Source of the DNA: Intestinibacter sp964449895
Lineage (GTDB): Bacteria; Bacillota; Clostridia; Peptostreptococcales; Peptostreptococcaceae
Assembly: GCA_964449895.1 (NCBI GenBank)
Contig: CAYVBY010000001.1
Location: 62,001 to 126,000 of the forward strand
Reading direction: 5' to 3'
Length of the DNA: 64,000 bases
In this document: piece by piece, positions 51,870 through 61,590 of the stretch
Numbering within the stretch: position 1 is the stretch's first letter
Layout of the letters: each line of letters starts with the position of its first letter
Translations under genes and position numbers: made by a program
Notes under the pieces: generated by a model
Database searches by the model: none
Told to the model about the DNA's origin: nothing
Seen by the model: the letters and a program-made list of their open reading frames with translations, nothing else

Positions 51870-52646
51870 TTATTCATTATAGTATATACTCCAATTATCT
51901 ATATTTACAAACCCTAATTTCTTATAAAGATTCTCTGCTTCTTTACTATGATAAAATAAACAAGGTATTATATTCTCCTTTAAAAGCTCCTGACATAACT
52001 TTATAACACATTTACTTGCAAGCCCTTTATTTCTATAGTCAGGATGTGTACCAACCCCTACTATCATAGCATTATTTTTATTTTCAGCCGTTGACTTTGC
52101 CATAGATACTACTTTTTTATTATCTACTATACAAAATCCCCTTCCTGATTTTAAATTTGCTCTAACATTGTCTATAGTTGTATTTTGAAATTCATTTATT
52201 TCTTCATAAAGTTTGACTATATTTTTCATATTTAATATATTTATTTTTTTTAATTTTAAATTTTCTTCTAATACTTCGCCATTATCTTCTATATATTCTA
52301 TTTTACATAAGTTTGCACTTTCACATTTTGATAAATTTAGTTCTTCAGCAAGAGGCTTAACACATTTAGTTTTTCCACTTAGTTGCTTAAAGTTCATCTC
52401 AGAAATTAATTTACAAAATGATTTAATATCAAATTCACTATAAGAATAAAAAGTCAAATAATCAAAACATTTCAAAACAATTCCATGTATTTCTCCTTTT
52501 TCATCTAAATCTGCATATATTTTATAAAATACATTATTAAATCCATAATTTTTTATTTCCTGTAAACTAAACGTATTGATTTCTTTTTCTAAATTGAGAT
52601 ATTCAATAATTTGATTTTTATATTTTCTATCTAATATCTTAATCAT
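51870..52646 (-). CDS. GNAT family N-acetyltransferase
   Basis: The 258-aa protein has a GNAT domain in its C-terminal half: the acetyl-CoA loop VGVGTHPDYRNKGLASKCV (about 197-215) and the strand LFYHSKEAENLYKKLGF. The N-terminal half (about 1-125) is a less conserved partner domain. The substrate is unknown. AGGGG precedes ATG 52646. It follows rarA by 18 bases. Confidence 0.88.
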   Translation of the reverse strand: MIKILDRKYKNQIIEYLNLEKEINTFSLQEIKNYGFNNVFYKIYADLDEKGEIHGIVLKCFDYLTFYSYSEFDIKSFCKLISEMNFKQLSGKTKCVKPLAEELNLSKCESANLCKIEYIEDNGEVLEENLKLKKINILNMKNIVKLYEEINEFQNTTIDNVRANLKSGRGFCIVDNKKVVSMAKSTAENKNNAMIVGVGTHPDYRNKGLASKCVIKLCQELLKENIIPCLFYHSKEAENLYKKLGFVNIDNWSIYYNE

Positions 52647-52664
52647 CTAAATTCCCCTAACTTT

Positions 52665-53933
52665 TTATTTTTTTAAATTACTCCAATACTGTTCAAATGA
52701 TAATTCATTTTTGTTTTTACCAGGAGTATAATACTTTTTATCCTTTATACTATCTGGAAGATACTGCTGATTTATATAATTATTAGGATAGTTATGAGGA
52801 TACTTATAATCTATACCTCTTCCCAAATTTTTAGCTCCAGCATAATGTGCATCTTTTAAATGATCTGGTATTTCCCCTATTTCTATATTATCTAAATCAC
52901 TTAATGCACCATCAATTGCATTAAGTACTGAATTTGATTTTGGACATCTTGCTAAATATATAGTTGCTTGAGCTAAAGGTATTCTAGCTTCAGGAAAACC
53001 TAATTTAAGTGCTGAATCTACACAAGCATTTGTTATAGTTATAGCCTGTGGTACTGCAAGCCCTACATCTTCACTTGCTACACACAAAAGTCTTCTAATT
53101 ATAGATTGCATATCTTGAGCTTTTATAAGTCTTGCCAAATAATGAATTGCTGCATTTTCATCAGATCCTCTAAGAGACTTGTGAAAAGCTGATAATACTG
53201 AATAGCTATCATCTCCCTTATTATCATAGCTCAATATTTTTTTATTAGAACAATTTAATGTATCTTCTAATGTTATATTTACTATATTACTCCCTATATC
53301 TATTCCAACATTAAAAGCAAGTTCTAATTTATTTAAAGCACTCCTCATATCACCATTTGAAGTATTTGCTATATATTTCAAAGCTTCATCTTCCACATTT
53401 ATGCTTTCATAAGTATATATAGGTTTTAATTTTTCGACAGCTTTTTTTAAACCTATATATATATCTTCTTTACCTATAGGTTTAAATTCAAATATAGTAC
53501 TTCTGCTTAATATAGCCTTATATACAACAAAATATGGATTATCCGCCGTACTAGCTATCAAGGTTACAGAGCCTTCTTCTATTACTTCAAGTAATGATTG
53601 CTGTTGTTTTTTATTTAAAACTTGTATTTCATCTAACATAAGTATTATTCCATTATATGAAAACAAATCCCTTTTGCTATTATCTATAGCTTCTTTTATT
53701 TCTTTTACTCCACAATTTACAGCATTTAATTTTATATATTTTTTTCCAGTAACATTAGCTATTATATTAGCTAATGTTGTTTTTCCAGTTCCTGGAGGCC
53801 CATACAAAATCATATTTGGTATTGTTCTATTTTCTATTAACTTATTTATAACTTTTCCTTTCCCAATTATATGAGATTGACCTACCATATCATAAATACT
53901 TTCTGGTCTTAATTTATCTGCTAAAGGTTGCAT
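52665..53933 (-). CDS. rarA: Replication-associated recombination protein A (RarA/MgsA AAA ATPase)
   Basis: RarA is a clamp-loader-like AAA ATPase acting at stalled forks. The 422-aa protein has PLADKLRPESIYDMVGQ, Walker A YGPPGTGKTTLA (about 45-56), Walker B MLDEIQVLNK (DE.. variant of DEIHRFNK), and the C-terminal PEARIPLAQATIYLARCPKSN helix set. Its AAGGAG ribosome site comes straight after the codY terminator T-run, so some expression may depend on readthrough. Confidence 0.95.
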   Translation of the reverse strand: MQPLADKLRPESIYDMVGQSHIIGKGKVINKLIENRTIPNMILYGPPGTGKTTLANIIANVTGKKYIKLNAVNCGVKEIKEAIDNSKRDLFSYNGIILMLDEIQVLNKKQQQSLLEVIEEGSVTLIASTADNPYFVVYKAILSRSTIFEFKPIGKEDIYIGLKKAVEKLKPIYTYESINVEDEALKYIANTSNGDMRSALNKLELAFNVGIDIGSNIVNITLEDTLNCSNKKILSYDNKGDDSYSVLSAFHKSLRGSDENAAIHYLARLIKAQDMQSIIRRLLCVASEDVGLAVPQAITITNACVDSALKLGFPEARIPLAQATIYLARCPKSNSVLNAIDGALSDLDNIEIGEIPDHLKDAHYAGAKNLGRGIDYKYPHNYPNNYINQQYLPDSIKDKKYYTPGKNKNELSFEQYWSNLKK

Positions 53934-53951
53934 TTTTTTCTCCTTAAAAAA

Positions 53952-53981
53952 AATCCTTCTTTATATTTTTAAAGAAGGATT
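53952..53981 (-). terminator. Intrinsic terminator after codY
   Basis: Arms 53952-53963 and 53970-53981 (AATCCTTCTTTA and complement) followed by a T-run on the minus strand that merges into the rarA ribosome site. Confidence 0.8.
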
Positions 53982-53999
53982 CTTGCTTTATTAATTTTT

Positions 54000-54785
54000 T
54001 TAATAATTATTTCTAACTTTTTTAAGTTCTGGTATTAGTTTGTCATTAAGTATTTTTATATGAGTTCCTTTCATACCTAAAGATCTAGATTCAATAACTC
54101 CTGCACTTTCAAATTTTCTCAAAGCATTTACTATTACTGATCTTGTTATTCCTACTCTATCAGCAATCTTACTAGCTACTAATAAACCTTCATTTCCATT
54201 TAGTTCATTAAATATATGTTCAACTGCTTCAAGTTCTGAATAAGAAAGAGTTCCTATCGCCATTTGAACTACAGCTTTTTTACGCATTTCAATTTCTAAT
54301 TCAGTACTTAAAGATTTTAGTATTTCCATACCTATTACAGTTGCACTATATTCTGATATAACTAAATCGTCATCATTGAAAAGCTTATCATATCTAGCTA
54401 AAACTAATGATCCTAATCTTTGTCCACTTCCAAATATAGGAACTATAGTAACAAATTTTTCCATAGTGTGATGTTCATTTGGAAATACTCCCAATAATTC
54501 ATCTCCCGTTAAATTTTCTACTGTTTCTGACATTTTTAATAAACTTTCAGTGTATTCTTTTGTAAACATTCCTTGTTTAGTTTCTTGATCTTCTATTACA
54601 GAACTATCTTGTATATTTTCAAGATATAAACCTAAAACTTTTCCCTTTTTATTTAATACATATACATTAGCATCTAATACTTCTCCTAATGCTTCAGATA
54701 ATTTATCAAAAGATACTTTTGTTGCACTACTTGTTTGCAACATTCTATTTATTCTTCTTGTTTTTTGTAGTACTTCACTCGCCAT
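54000..54785 (-). CDS. codY: Global transcriptional regulator CodY
   Basis: CodY represses nutrient-scavenging and virulence genes when GTP and branched-chain amino acids are plentiful. The 261-aa protein has the N-terminal GAF effector domain and the C-terminal winged helix with ASKIADRVGITRSVIVNALRKFESAGVIESRSLGMKG core (recognition helix about 205-225). AAGGAGATG precedes ATG. It lies after topA; in Bacillus codY instead follows clpQY. Confidence 0.97.
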   Translation of the reverse strand: MASEVLQKTRRINRMLQTSSATKVSFDKLSEALGEVLDANVYVLNKKGKVLGLYLENIQDSSVIEDQETKQGMFTKEYTESLLKMSETVENLTGDELLGVFPNEHHTMEKFVTIVPIFGSGQRLGSLVLARYDKLFNDDDLVISEYSATVIGMEILKSLSTELEIEMRKKAVVQMAIGTLSYSELEAVEHIFNELNGNEGLLVASKIADRVGITRSVIVNALRKFESAGVIESRSLGMKGTHIKILNDKLIPELKKVRNNY

Positions 54786-54880
54786 ACAATCATCTCCTTA
54801 ATTCAAGTCAATTAAATTAAATGTTACATTATTAACATTTGTATATCTTCATCTTATCATAATTTTTTTTGCAATTCAAT

Positions 54881-54938
54881 AAGTTGATTCAAAGTATTTT
54901 TAATTTTCAATCATTTTAATAATACTTTAAATCAACTT
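54881..54938 (-). terminator. Long stem-loop after topA
   Basis: Arms 54881-54898 and 54921-54938 pair in 17 of 18 positions (AAGTTGATT.AAAGTATT). The tail is only weakly T-rich, so this may be a terminator or a processing hairpin ahead of codY. Confidence 0.55.
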
Positions 54939-54948
54939 AAAATTAAAA

Positions 54949-57030
54949 TTATTCTTCAATTATTTTTTCATTTTTACATTCCTTATTAGAACATACTATT
55001 TTCTTTGAGTTTTTAGTATATTTTTCATACATATAAAATCCACATTGATCACAAACTTCTTCAACAGGTTTATTCCATGCCACAAAATCACATTCTGGAT
55101 AGTTTGAGCATCCATAAAAAACTTTTTTACTTTTACTTTTTCTCATTATTATATCTCCATCTTTACATTTTGGACATTTAACACCTATTTTATTTACTAC
55201 CGCTCTGGTAGTTTTACATTCTGGATAATTTTTACATGCCATAAATTTTCCAAATCTACCATATTTAATTACCATATTAGAACCACAGTTTTCACAAATT
55301 TCATCAGTTTCTTCGTCCATATTTACTTTTTCTATATTTTCTAAAGCAATCCTAATAGCTTCTTCTAGTGGTGAATAAAATTCTTCAACTACTTTTTTCC
55401 ACTCTACATTGCCTTCTTCAATTTTGTCTAACTGAGATTCCATATTTGCAGTAAAATCTACATCCATAAATATTTGGAAGTTTTCATTCAGTATTTTTGT
55501 AACAACCATACCTAATTCAGTTGCTACTAAGCTATTTCCTTCTTTTGTTACATACTCTCTATTTAGTATAGTACTTATAGTAGGTGCATAAGTACTTGGT
55601 CTTCCTATTCCTAATTCTTCTAAAGTCTTAACTAAACTTGCCTCTGTATATCTAGCTGGCGGAGAAGTAAAATGTTGAATAGGATCTTCTTTTTCTATTT
55701 TTAGTATGTCTTTATCTTTTAAATTTGGAAGGATTTTATCTTCTCTCTCTGTAAAATTGTATACTTTTGTATATCCATCAAATTTAAGTTTAGATCCAGT
55801 TGCTTTAAATAATAAATTTTGTATTTTACACTCAACATTTAAAATATCAAATACTGAATCCTCCATTTGACTTGCTACAAATCTTCTCCAAATTAAATTA
55901 TAAAGTTTGTATTGGTCTTTAGTTAAAGATTCTTTTATACTATCCGGTGTTCTTTCTACAGAAGTAGGTCTAATAGCTTCATGAGCATCTTGTACTTTTT
56001 TGTTTTCTTTTTTAGATTTAGCTTCCTTTGTATCTTTTTTATAATAATCATTTCCAAAGATATCTAATATATAATTTTTTGATTTTTCCTTTGCCTCTTC
56101 TGATATTCTCTTAGAATCCGTTCTTATATAAGATATAAGACCTACTGTTCCTTCTCCCTCTATATCTATTCCTTCATAAAGTTCTTGAGCTACCATCATA
56201 GTCTTTTTGGTTGTAAAGTTTAATTTATTAGCAGCATCTTGTTGCAAAACACTTGTTGTAAATGGTTTTGGTGCTGACTTTTTACGACTTTTTGATTCAA
56301 TTTTATCTATTATTAAATCTCCATTGTTTCTTATTATTTCAAGTATTTGATTTACTTCTTCTTCATTATTTAATTCTGTTTTTTCTCCATCTTTTCCATA
56401 AAACTTCAAAGTAAATTCTTCATCATCTTTAGTTTTTACTATTAAGTCTATAGTCCAATATTCTTTTGGTATAAATGAATTTATCTCTTCTTCTCGTTCA
56501 CATACTAATTTAGTAGTTACAGATTGTACCCTACCTGCACTTAAACCCTTTCTCACCTTTTGCCATAATATAGGACTTATTTGATATCCTAAAAGTCTAT
56601 CTAAAACTCTTCTAGCTTGTTGAGAATCAACTAAATTTAAATCTATATTTCTTGGATTTTTTATAGCCTTTTTTATTGCATCTTTTGTAATTTCATTAAA
56701 TTCTATTCTACATGCCTCATTTTCATCTATATCTAAAATATAAGATAGATGCCAAGAAATAGCTTCTCCTTCTCTATCTGGGTCAGTTGCTAAATAAATT
56801 CGTTTTGCTTTTTTAGCTTCTTTTTTTAACTCTTTAATTATGTCACCTTTACCTCTAATGTTTATATACTTAGGCTCAAAATTGTCTTCTATATTAACTC
56901 CTAACTGGCTTTTAGGTAAATCTCTAACATGTCCAACAGAAGCTTTTACTGTATAATGACTTTTTCCTAAAAACTTTTCTATAGTTTTAGCCTTTGCTGG
57001 CGATTCAACAATTACTAAAGCTTTCGCCAT
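54949..57030 (-). CDS. topA: DNA topoisomerase I
   Basis: TopA relaxes negative supercoils. The 693-aa protein has the Toprim domain (ALVIVESPAKAKTIEKFLG; YLATDPDREGEAISWHL), the active-site Tyr in ISYIRTDS (about 305), GRPSTYAPTIS, and three C-terminal Cys4 zinc ribbons (CENC...CKNYPEC; CPKC...CSNYPEC; CDQC...CSNKEC). GGGGGTG precedes ATG. It follows dprA by 26 bases. Confidence 0.98.
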   Translation of the reverse strand: MAKALVIVESPAKAKTIEKFLGKSHYTVKASVGHVRDLPKSQLGVNIEDNFEPKYINIRGKGDIIKELKKEAKKAKRIYLATDPDREGEAISWHLSYILDIDENEACRIEFNEITKDAIKKAIKNPRNIDLNLVDSQQARRVLDRLLGYQISPILWQKVRKGLSAGRVQSVTTKLVCEREEEINSFIPKEYWTIDLIVKTKDDEEFTLKFYGKDGEKTELNNEEEVNQILEIIRNNGDLIIDKIESKSRKKSAPKPFTTSVLQQDAANKLNFTTKKTMMVAQELYEGIDIEGEGTVGLISYIRTDSKRISEEAKEKSKNYILDIFGNDYYKKDTKEAKSKKENKKVQDAHEAIRPTSVERTPDSIKESLTKDQYKLYNLIWRRFVASQMEDSVFDILNVECKIQNLLFKATGSKLKFDGYTKVYNFTEREDKILPNLKDKDILKIEKEDPIQHFTSPPARYTEASLVKTLEELGIGRPSTYAPTISTILNREYVTKEGNSLVATELGMVVTKILNENFQIFMDVDFTANMESQLDKIEEGNVEWKKVVEEFYSPLEEAIRIALENIEKVNMDEETDEICENCGSNMVIKYGRFGKFMACKNYPECKTTRAVVNKIGVKCPKCKDGDIIMRKSKSKKVFYGCSNYPECDFVAWNKPVEEVCDQCGFYMYEKYTKNSKKIVCSNKECKNEKIIEE

Positions 57031-57056
57031 ATATATTACACCCCCACTTAATTTAT

Positions 57057-58163
57057 TTAAATATTAAATCCATAAGTTTTATTTTCCATTTCCATAATAT
57101 AGTCTTTTATTAATAGTTCATTTATATTTGAATTTACTGATTTTATATTAATATCAGTATACTTACAAATGTCATCTATATTTACATTACCTTGTTTTTT
57201 TATTAAGTCTAAAATTTTAATTTGTTCTAAATTTAGACCCTTAATATCATATTCTATACTATATTGAGTATTATTTAAAGGAAAAAAATCATATTCCTCT
57301 AAAATATCTTCAACTTTTTCTACTAATTTTGCTCCTTCTTTAATAATTTTGTTACATCCTTTACTCATTTTTGAATTTATATTGCCTGGAACCGCAAAAA
57401 CATTTTTACCTTGATCTAAAGCTAAATCACAAGTAATTAAAGCTCCACTTTTTTCTGATGCTTCCATAATTAAGACACCATCACTTATACCACTTATAAT
57501 TCTATTTCTGCTGGCATAATTACCAGGATATACCTTAGACCTTATAAAAAAGTCAGATATTATTGCCCCACCATTTTTTAAAATTTCATCTGCTATATAT
57601 TTATTTTTTAAAGGTCTTATATTATCTACAGAGCTTCCCAAGACAGCAATAGTTTTCCCATTGCCTTCCATGCAAGATAGATGTGAAATTGAATCTATTC
57701 CAAAAGCAAGTCCACTTATAATATTTATTCCCTCTTGAGATAATTCTCTTACGATTTTTTTAGTACACTCTATTCCGTATGTACTAGGTTGCCTAGAACC
57801 AACTACTGCCATATTTAGTTCATTTTTATCATTCAAAATTGATATATCTCCTTTATAAAAAAGTACTGGAGGAGGATCTGGAATATTCTTTAATTTTTCA
57901 GGATATTCATCATCTTCTATACATAAATATTTTATTTTTTCTCTTGACAAAATCCTTTTTATCTTTTCCATTCGTGAATGACTTTTATATTTTACTATAT
58001 TTTTCAAAAAATTTGAATTTAAATTTTTATTTTTTATTATTTCTTTTTGAGATAATTCTAAAAATCTATTTACATCATCATATTCATTTCTTATTATTTC
58101 TATATGCTTTATATTTATTCTATATACCGAACTTAAAAATAAATATGCATCTTTTTTTTCCAT
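57057..58163 (-). CDS. dprA: DNA processing protein DprA
   Basis: DprA loads RecA onto incoming single-stranded DNA in transformation. The 368-aa protein has the Rossmann-like core VGSRQPSTYG, SGLAFGIDSISHLSC, AVLGSSVDNIRPLKN and GALITCDLALDQGKNVFAVPG, and a C-terminal winged helix. Its ATG follows the comM stop without a gap (TAA-ATG), with AGAGGTG inside comM, so translation is coupled. Confidence 0.95.
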   Translation of the reverse strand: MEKKDAYLFLSSVYRINIKHIEIIRNEYDDVNRFLELSQKEIIKNKNLNSNFLKNIVKYKSHSRMEKIKRILSREKIKYLCIEDDEYPEKLKNIPDPPPVLFYKGDISILNDKNELNMAVVGSRQPSTYGIECTKKIVRELSQEGINIISGLAFGIDSISHLSCMEGNGKTIAVLGSSVDNIRPLKNKYIADEILKNGGAIISDFFIRSKVYPGNYASRNRIISGISDGVLIMEASEKSGALITCDLALDQGKNVFAVPGNINSKMSKGCNKIIKEGAKLVEKVEDILEEYDFFPLNNTQYSIEYDIKGLNLEQIKILDLIKKQGNVNIDDICKYTDINIKSVNSNINELLIKDYIMEMENKTYGFNI

Positions 58164-59705
58164 TTAATCACCTCTTTTAAAGTAAATATTGTACACCTTT
58201 CTGTAGGAAAAAGCCTCTAATATATGATTTTTATTTATATTTTCACTTTGCTCTAAATCAGCTATTGTTCTAGCCATTTTTATTAATTTTATGTAGCTTC
58301 TATTGCTCATTTTATTTTTATTAAATATCTGGCTTACTATTTTAGTTTCTTCTTTTCCTAATGGACAAAATTTATTTATTTCAGAAGGTTTTATTTCATT
58401 ATTATTTTTTATATTAGTATTTTTGAACCTTTCTCTTTGGATTTTCTTTGCATTTTCAACTCTTTTTTTGATAGTTTCTGAAGTTTCATTTAAACTATCA
58501 TCTTCAAAATTATTATATTTAATACTATTAACTTGTAAAAATATATCAAATCTATCTAAAATAGGACCAGAAATCCTATTTTTATATCTATATATTTCAT
58601 TTGGGGTACATTTACATTTATTTTCAGACATAGAATAACCACATAAACAAGGGTTCATTGTAGCGACAATTAGAGATTTACATGGATATTTTAGAAAATT
58701 TTTAAATCTAGATAAATAAATTTCACCTTCTTCCATTGGTGAACGCAGCATCTCAAGTATATGCTTTTGAAATTCTGCAAATTCATCTAATACAAGCACC
58801 CCTCTATGTGCAAGTACTATTTCTCCAGGCATTGCTTTTGTTCCACCACCAATTAAAGCTGCTGCAGTAATACTATGATGTGGCATTCTAAAAGGTCTTT
58901 TATTTATTATTCCAATATCATTATCTATAAGTCCTGCTATACTATAAATTTTACTTATCTCCATCATTTCATCCTTATCTAAGCTAGGCATTATTGTTCT
59001 AATTCTTTTAGCCATCATAGTTTTTCCACTTCCTGGAGATCCAATTAATAGTACATTATGATTTCCTGCTGCCGCAATTTCCATACCTCTTTTTGCAAAG
59101 TAATTGCCCTTTACATCATAAAAATCTTCTTCATAAATTTCTTCTTTTATATTTTTATTTATATTTGAATATATTTTACTCAAATCAATATAAGTTTCTT
59201 TATTTATATATCCTACACATTCTTTTAAGTTTTTTATTGGAATTACTTCTATACCTTCCACATAAGAGCTTTCCATTAAATTTTCATAGGGAATAAACAC
59301 TCTCTTAAATCCTTTGTCTTTAGAACTTGTAAGTATAGGTAAAATTCCTCTTATTTTTTTCAAAGTACCATCTAAAGATAATTCTCCTACAAATACACTT
59401 TCTTTAAAATACTGTCTATCTCTTTTTATATAATTCATTAAAAGTCCAATACATATCGGTAAATCTAATAAAGATCCTTCTTTTCTTATATCAGCAGGGG
59501 ATAAATTTACAACTATTCTTTTAGATGGAAATTCAAAACCACTATTTATAATGGCCGATTTTACCCTTTCTTTTGATTCTTTTATTTCAATACTTGCAAG
59601 ACCTACTATATTAAAACAAGGCATCCCTCTAGTTAAATCTACTTCTACATTTACATTAAATCCTTCTATTCCTAAAAGATTACACGAATTTATTATGCTT
59701 AACAT
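58164..59705 (-). CDS. comM: ComM/YifB family Mg-chelatase-like AAA ATPase
   Basis: ComM-type helicases promote branch migration when donor DNA integrates. The 513-aa protein has the N-terminal Lon-like fold (NVEVDLTRGMPCFNIVGL; RIVNVNLSPAD-type strand RIVVNLSPADIRKEG), Walker A LIGSPGSGKTMMA (about 213-225), Walker B VLVLDEFAEF and a zinc-like Cys cluster (CLCGY...CKC). AGAGGTGG precedes ATG. Confidence 0.95.
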   Translation of the reverse strand: MLSIINSCNLLGIEGFNVNVEVDLTRGMPCFNIVGLASIEIKESKERVKSAIINSGFEFPSKRIVVNLSPADIRKEGSLLDLPICIGLLMNYIKRDRQYFKESVFVGELSLDGTLKKIRGILPILTSSKDKGFKRVFIPYENLMESSYVEGIEVIPIKNLKECVGYINKETYIDLSKIYSNINKNIKEEIYEEDFYDVKGNYFAKRGMEIAAAGNHNVLLIGSPGSGKTMMAKRIRTIMPSLDKDEMMEISKIYSIAGLIDNDIGIINKRPFRMPHHSITAAALIGGGTKAMPGEIVLAHRGVLVLDEFAEFQKHILEMLRSPMEEGEIYLSRFKNFLKYPCKSLIVATMNPCLCGYSMSENKCKCTPNEIYRYKNRISGPILDRFDIFLQVNSIKYNNFEDDSLNETSETIKKRVENAKKIQRERFKNTNIKNNNEIKPSEINKFCPLGKEETKIVSQIFNKNKMSNRSYIKLIKMARTIADLEQSENINKNHILEAFSYRKVYNIYFKRGD

Positions 59706-59718
59706 TTAATACCACCTC

Positions 59719-60093
59719 TTAAAATGCATCTTCTATGTGGTTTATTATCTCTTCATCAAAATAAATTTCAATAACATCAAATCTAACTTGGCAGTCTTTT
59801 AAATTATTTATCATAAGATAATATTTAGCTACAGAAGTTATTTTTTTTATTTTATTTAAATCTACAGCTTCACAAGCAAGTCCATAATTTTTAGATGTTC
59901 TAGATTTTACCTCCACAAATAAGATTTTATTTTTTAATTTTCCTATTATATCTATCTCTCCAAATTTAGTCCTATAATTTCTTTCTATTATCTTTATTCC
60001 TTTTAAAGTCAAATATTTAACTGCTATAGACTCCCCTATTTTTCCTTTATCTACATTGTTAAAATTATTAATCGACTTAAAATTCATACTCAT
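59719..60093 (-). CDS. YraN/UPF0102 family endonuclease-like protein
   Basis: The 124-aa protein has the PD-(D/E)XK-like core KIGESIAVKYLTLKGIKIIERNYR, FGEIDIIGKLKNKILFVEVKSR (conserved Glu, Asp, EVK). It usually lies between rnhB and comM. Either ATG 60093 or 60087 may be used, the latter having better spacing from AGGTGG. Function is unproven; resolvase-like or nuclease activity is inferred from fold. Confidence 0.9.
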   Translation of the reverse strand: MSMNFKSINNFNNVDKGKIGESIAVKYLTLKGIKIIERNYRTKFGEIDIIGKLKNKILFVEVKSRTSKNYGLACEAVDLNKIKKITSVAKYYLMINNLKDCQVRFDVIEIYFDEEIINHIEDAF

Positions 60094-60267
60094 ATACCAC
60101 CTAAAATGTTTTTTTCTATTCTTGTCATAAATATTACAATATATACATATTTGTAACTTTTAATTTTTTAAGGTTACAAAATATATACTATTATCATTTT
60201 TAATTGAAAACTTAAATAAAAATATATACTATTATTTATATATTTATAAAATAGGAGGCTTTCAAAA

Positions 60268-61494
60268 GTGAAAAAAAAGAAAAATTTTATTCTAATTGGA
60301 TTTATTTTTTTAGTTATCTTTATAATCATAATCTGTATAGCTAAATTTACAAAATCAAACGATAGTTCAGAAATTATAGATACAAAAACTACTGAGGCTT
60401 CAATAATAGCTTGCGGAGATATAATGGCTCATGGGCCACAATTAAGAGCTCAATACAATCAATCAACTGATAATTATTCATTTATAAATAATTATAAATA
60501 CGTAAAAGAATATATACAAAGCGCTGACTTTTCAATAGCAAATTTAGAAACTACACTTTGTAAAAATGATATTTATCCATATAGTTCTTATCCTCAATTT
60601 AATACACCTGATGAATTGGCAGATGCTTTAAAAGAGGCAGGATTTGATTTATTATCAACTATAAATAATCATAGTTTTGATAAATCTTCTCTAGGTGTTG
60701 AACGTACTTTATCTACTTTAAAAGAAAAAGGATTTTTAACTTTAGGAACTAGACAAGAAGAATCTGAAGATGATTACATAATTCAAGATGTAAACAATAT
60801 AAAACTTGGTATAACTGCATATTCTTATGGTGAAATAAAAAATGGTCAAAAATATTTAAATGGTATAAAAATATCAGATGACAAAAAAAATCTCATGAAT
60901 ATATTTGATTATAGTAATGTAGATAATGCTTTCAATACAATTAACTCTACAGTTAAAAAACTTGAAGGTACAGATATGCAAATAGTAATTATTCACTGGG
61001 GAAATGAATATCAAAGAACTCCTAATAATTTTCAAAAAGAACTTGCTCAAAAGCTTTGTGATGCTGGAGTTGACATTATAATAGGTTCTCATCCTCATGT
61101 TGTACAACCTGTTGAAACTATAAAATCTAGTGATGGCAACCATGAAACTACAGTTATATATTCTCTAGGAAACTATATTTCAAATCAAAGAAGAGAAATT
61201 TTAAATAAATATACAGAGGATGGACTTATGGTAAATATAGATATTGAAAAGAAAAATTCTGACGATGAAGCAACAGTAAAAAAAGTAACTTGTATTCCTA
61301 CATGGGTATCCAAATATCACGATAGTTCAATTCAAAAATATGTATATGAAATAATACCTATTTGCGGAAATATTTTAAATGAAACAAAATATATAGATTC
61401 AAATTATCTACTTCAATCATATAAGCAAACATCTGAATTAATTAAAACAGATGATAAGATAGAAGTTATAAAATCTCCATTTAAAAATTTATAA
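60268..61494 (+). CDS. CapA/PgsA-family membrane-anchored metallophosphatase-like protein
   Basis: The 408-aa protein has one N-terminal membrane helix (about 7-25) and a CapA domain outside: ACGDIMAHGPQ (about 49-59), ANLETTL, INNHSFDKSS, VIIHWGNEYQRTP and IGSHPHVVQPVE, which match the metallophosphoesterase-like motifs of this family. Members act in poly-gamma-glutamate capsule synthesis or are surface proteins of unknown role; no capBC genes are near. Start is GTG 60268, 9 bases after AGGAGG. It is one of the few plus-strand genes. Confidence 0.88.
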   Translation: MKKKKNFILIGFIFLVIFIIIICIAKFTKSNDSSEIIDTKTTEASIIACGDIMAHGPQLRAQYNQSTDNYSFINNYKYVKEYIQSADFSIANLETTLCKNDIYPYSSYPQFNTPDELADALKEAGFDLLSTINNHSFDKSSLGVERTLSTLKEKGFLTLGTRQEESEDDYIIQDVNNIKLGITAYSYGEIKNGQKYLNGIKISDDKKNLMNIFDYSNVDNAFNTINSTVKKLEGTDMQIVIIHWGNEYQRTPNNFQKELAQKLCDAGVDIIIGSHPHVVQPVETIKSSDGNHETTVIYSLGNYISNQRREILNKYTEDGLMVNIDIEKKNSDDEATVKKVTCIPTWVSKYHDSSIQKYVYEIIPICGNILNETKYIDSNYLLQSYKQTSELIKTDDKIEVIKSPFKNL

Positions 61495-61540
61495 TAAAGT
61501 TATTCCTATATACTAAGTTATAGATTATATTTTATAAGTA

Positions 61541-61571
61541 AAAAAAGAGGCTCAACACAAGCCTCTTTTTT
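61541..61571. terminator. Bidirectional terminator between capA-like and FMN-dehydrogenase genes
   Basis: Perfect 12-bp arms (AAAAAAGAGGCT, 61541-61552, with 61560-61571) with T-runs in both directions between convergent genes. Confidence 0.9.
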
Positions 61572-61590
61572 ATTTCATTACTCATTTAAA

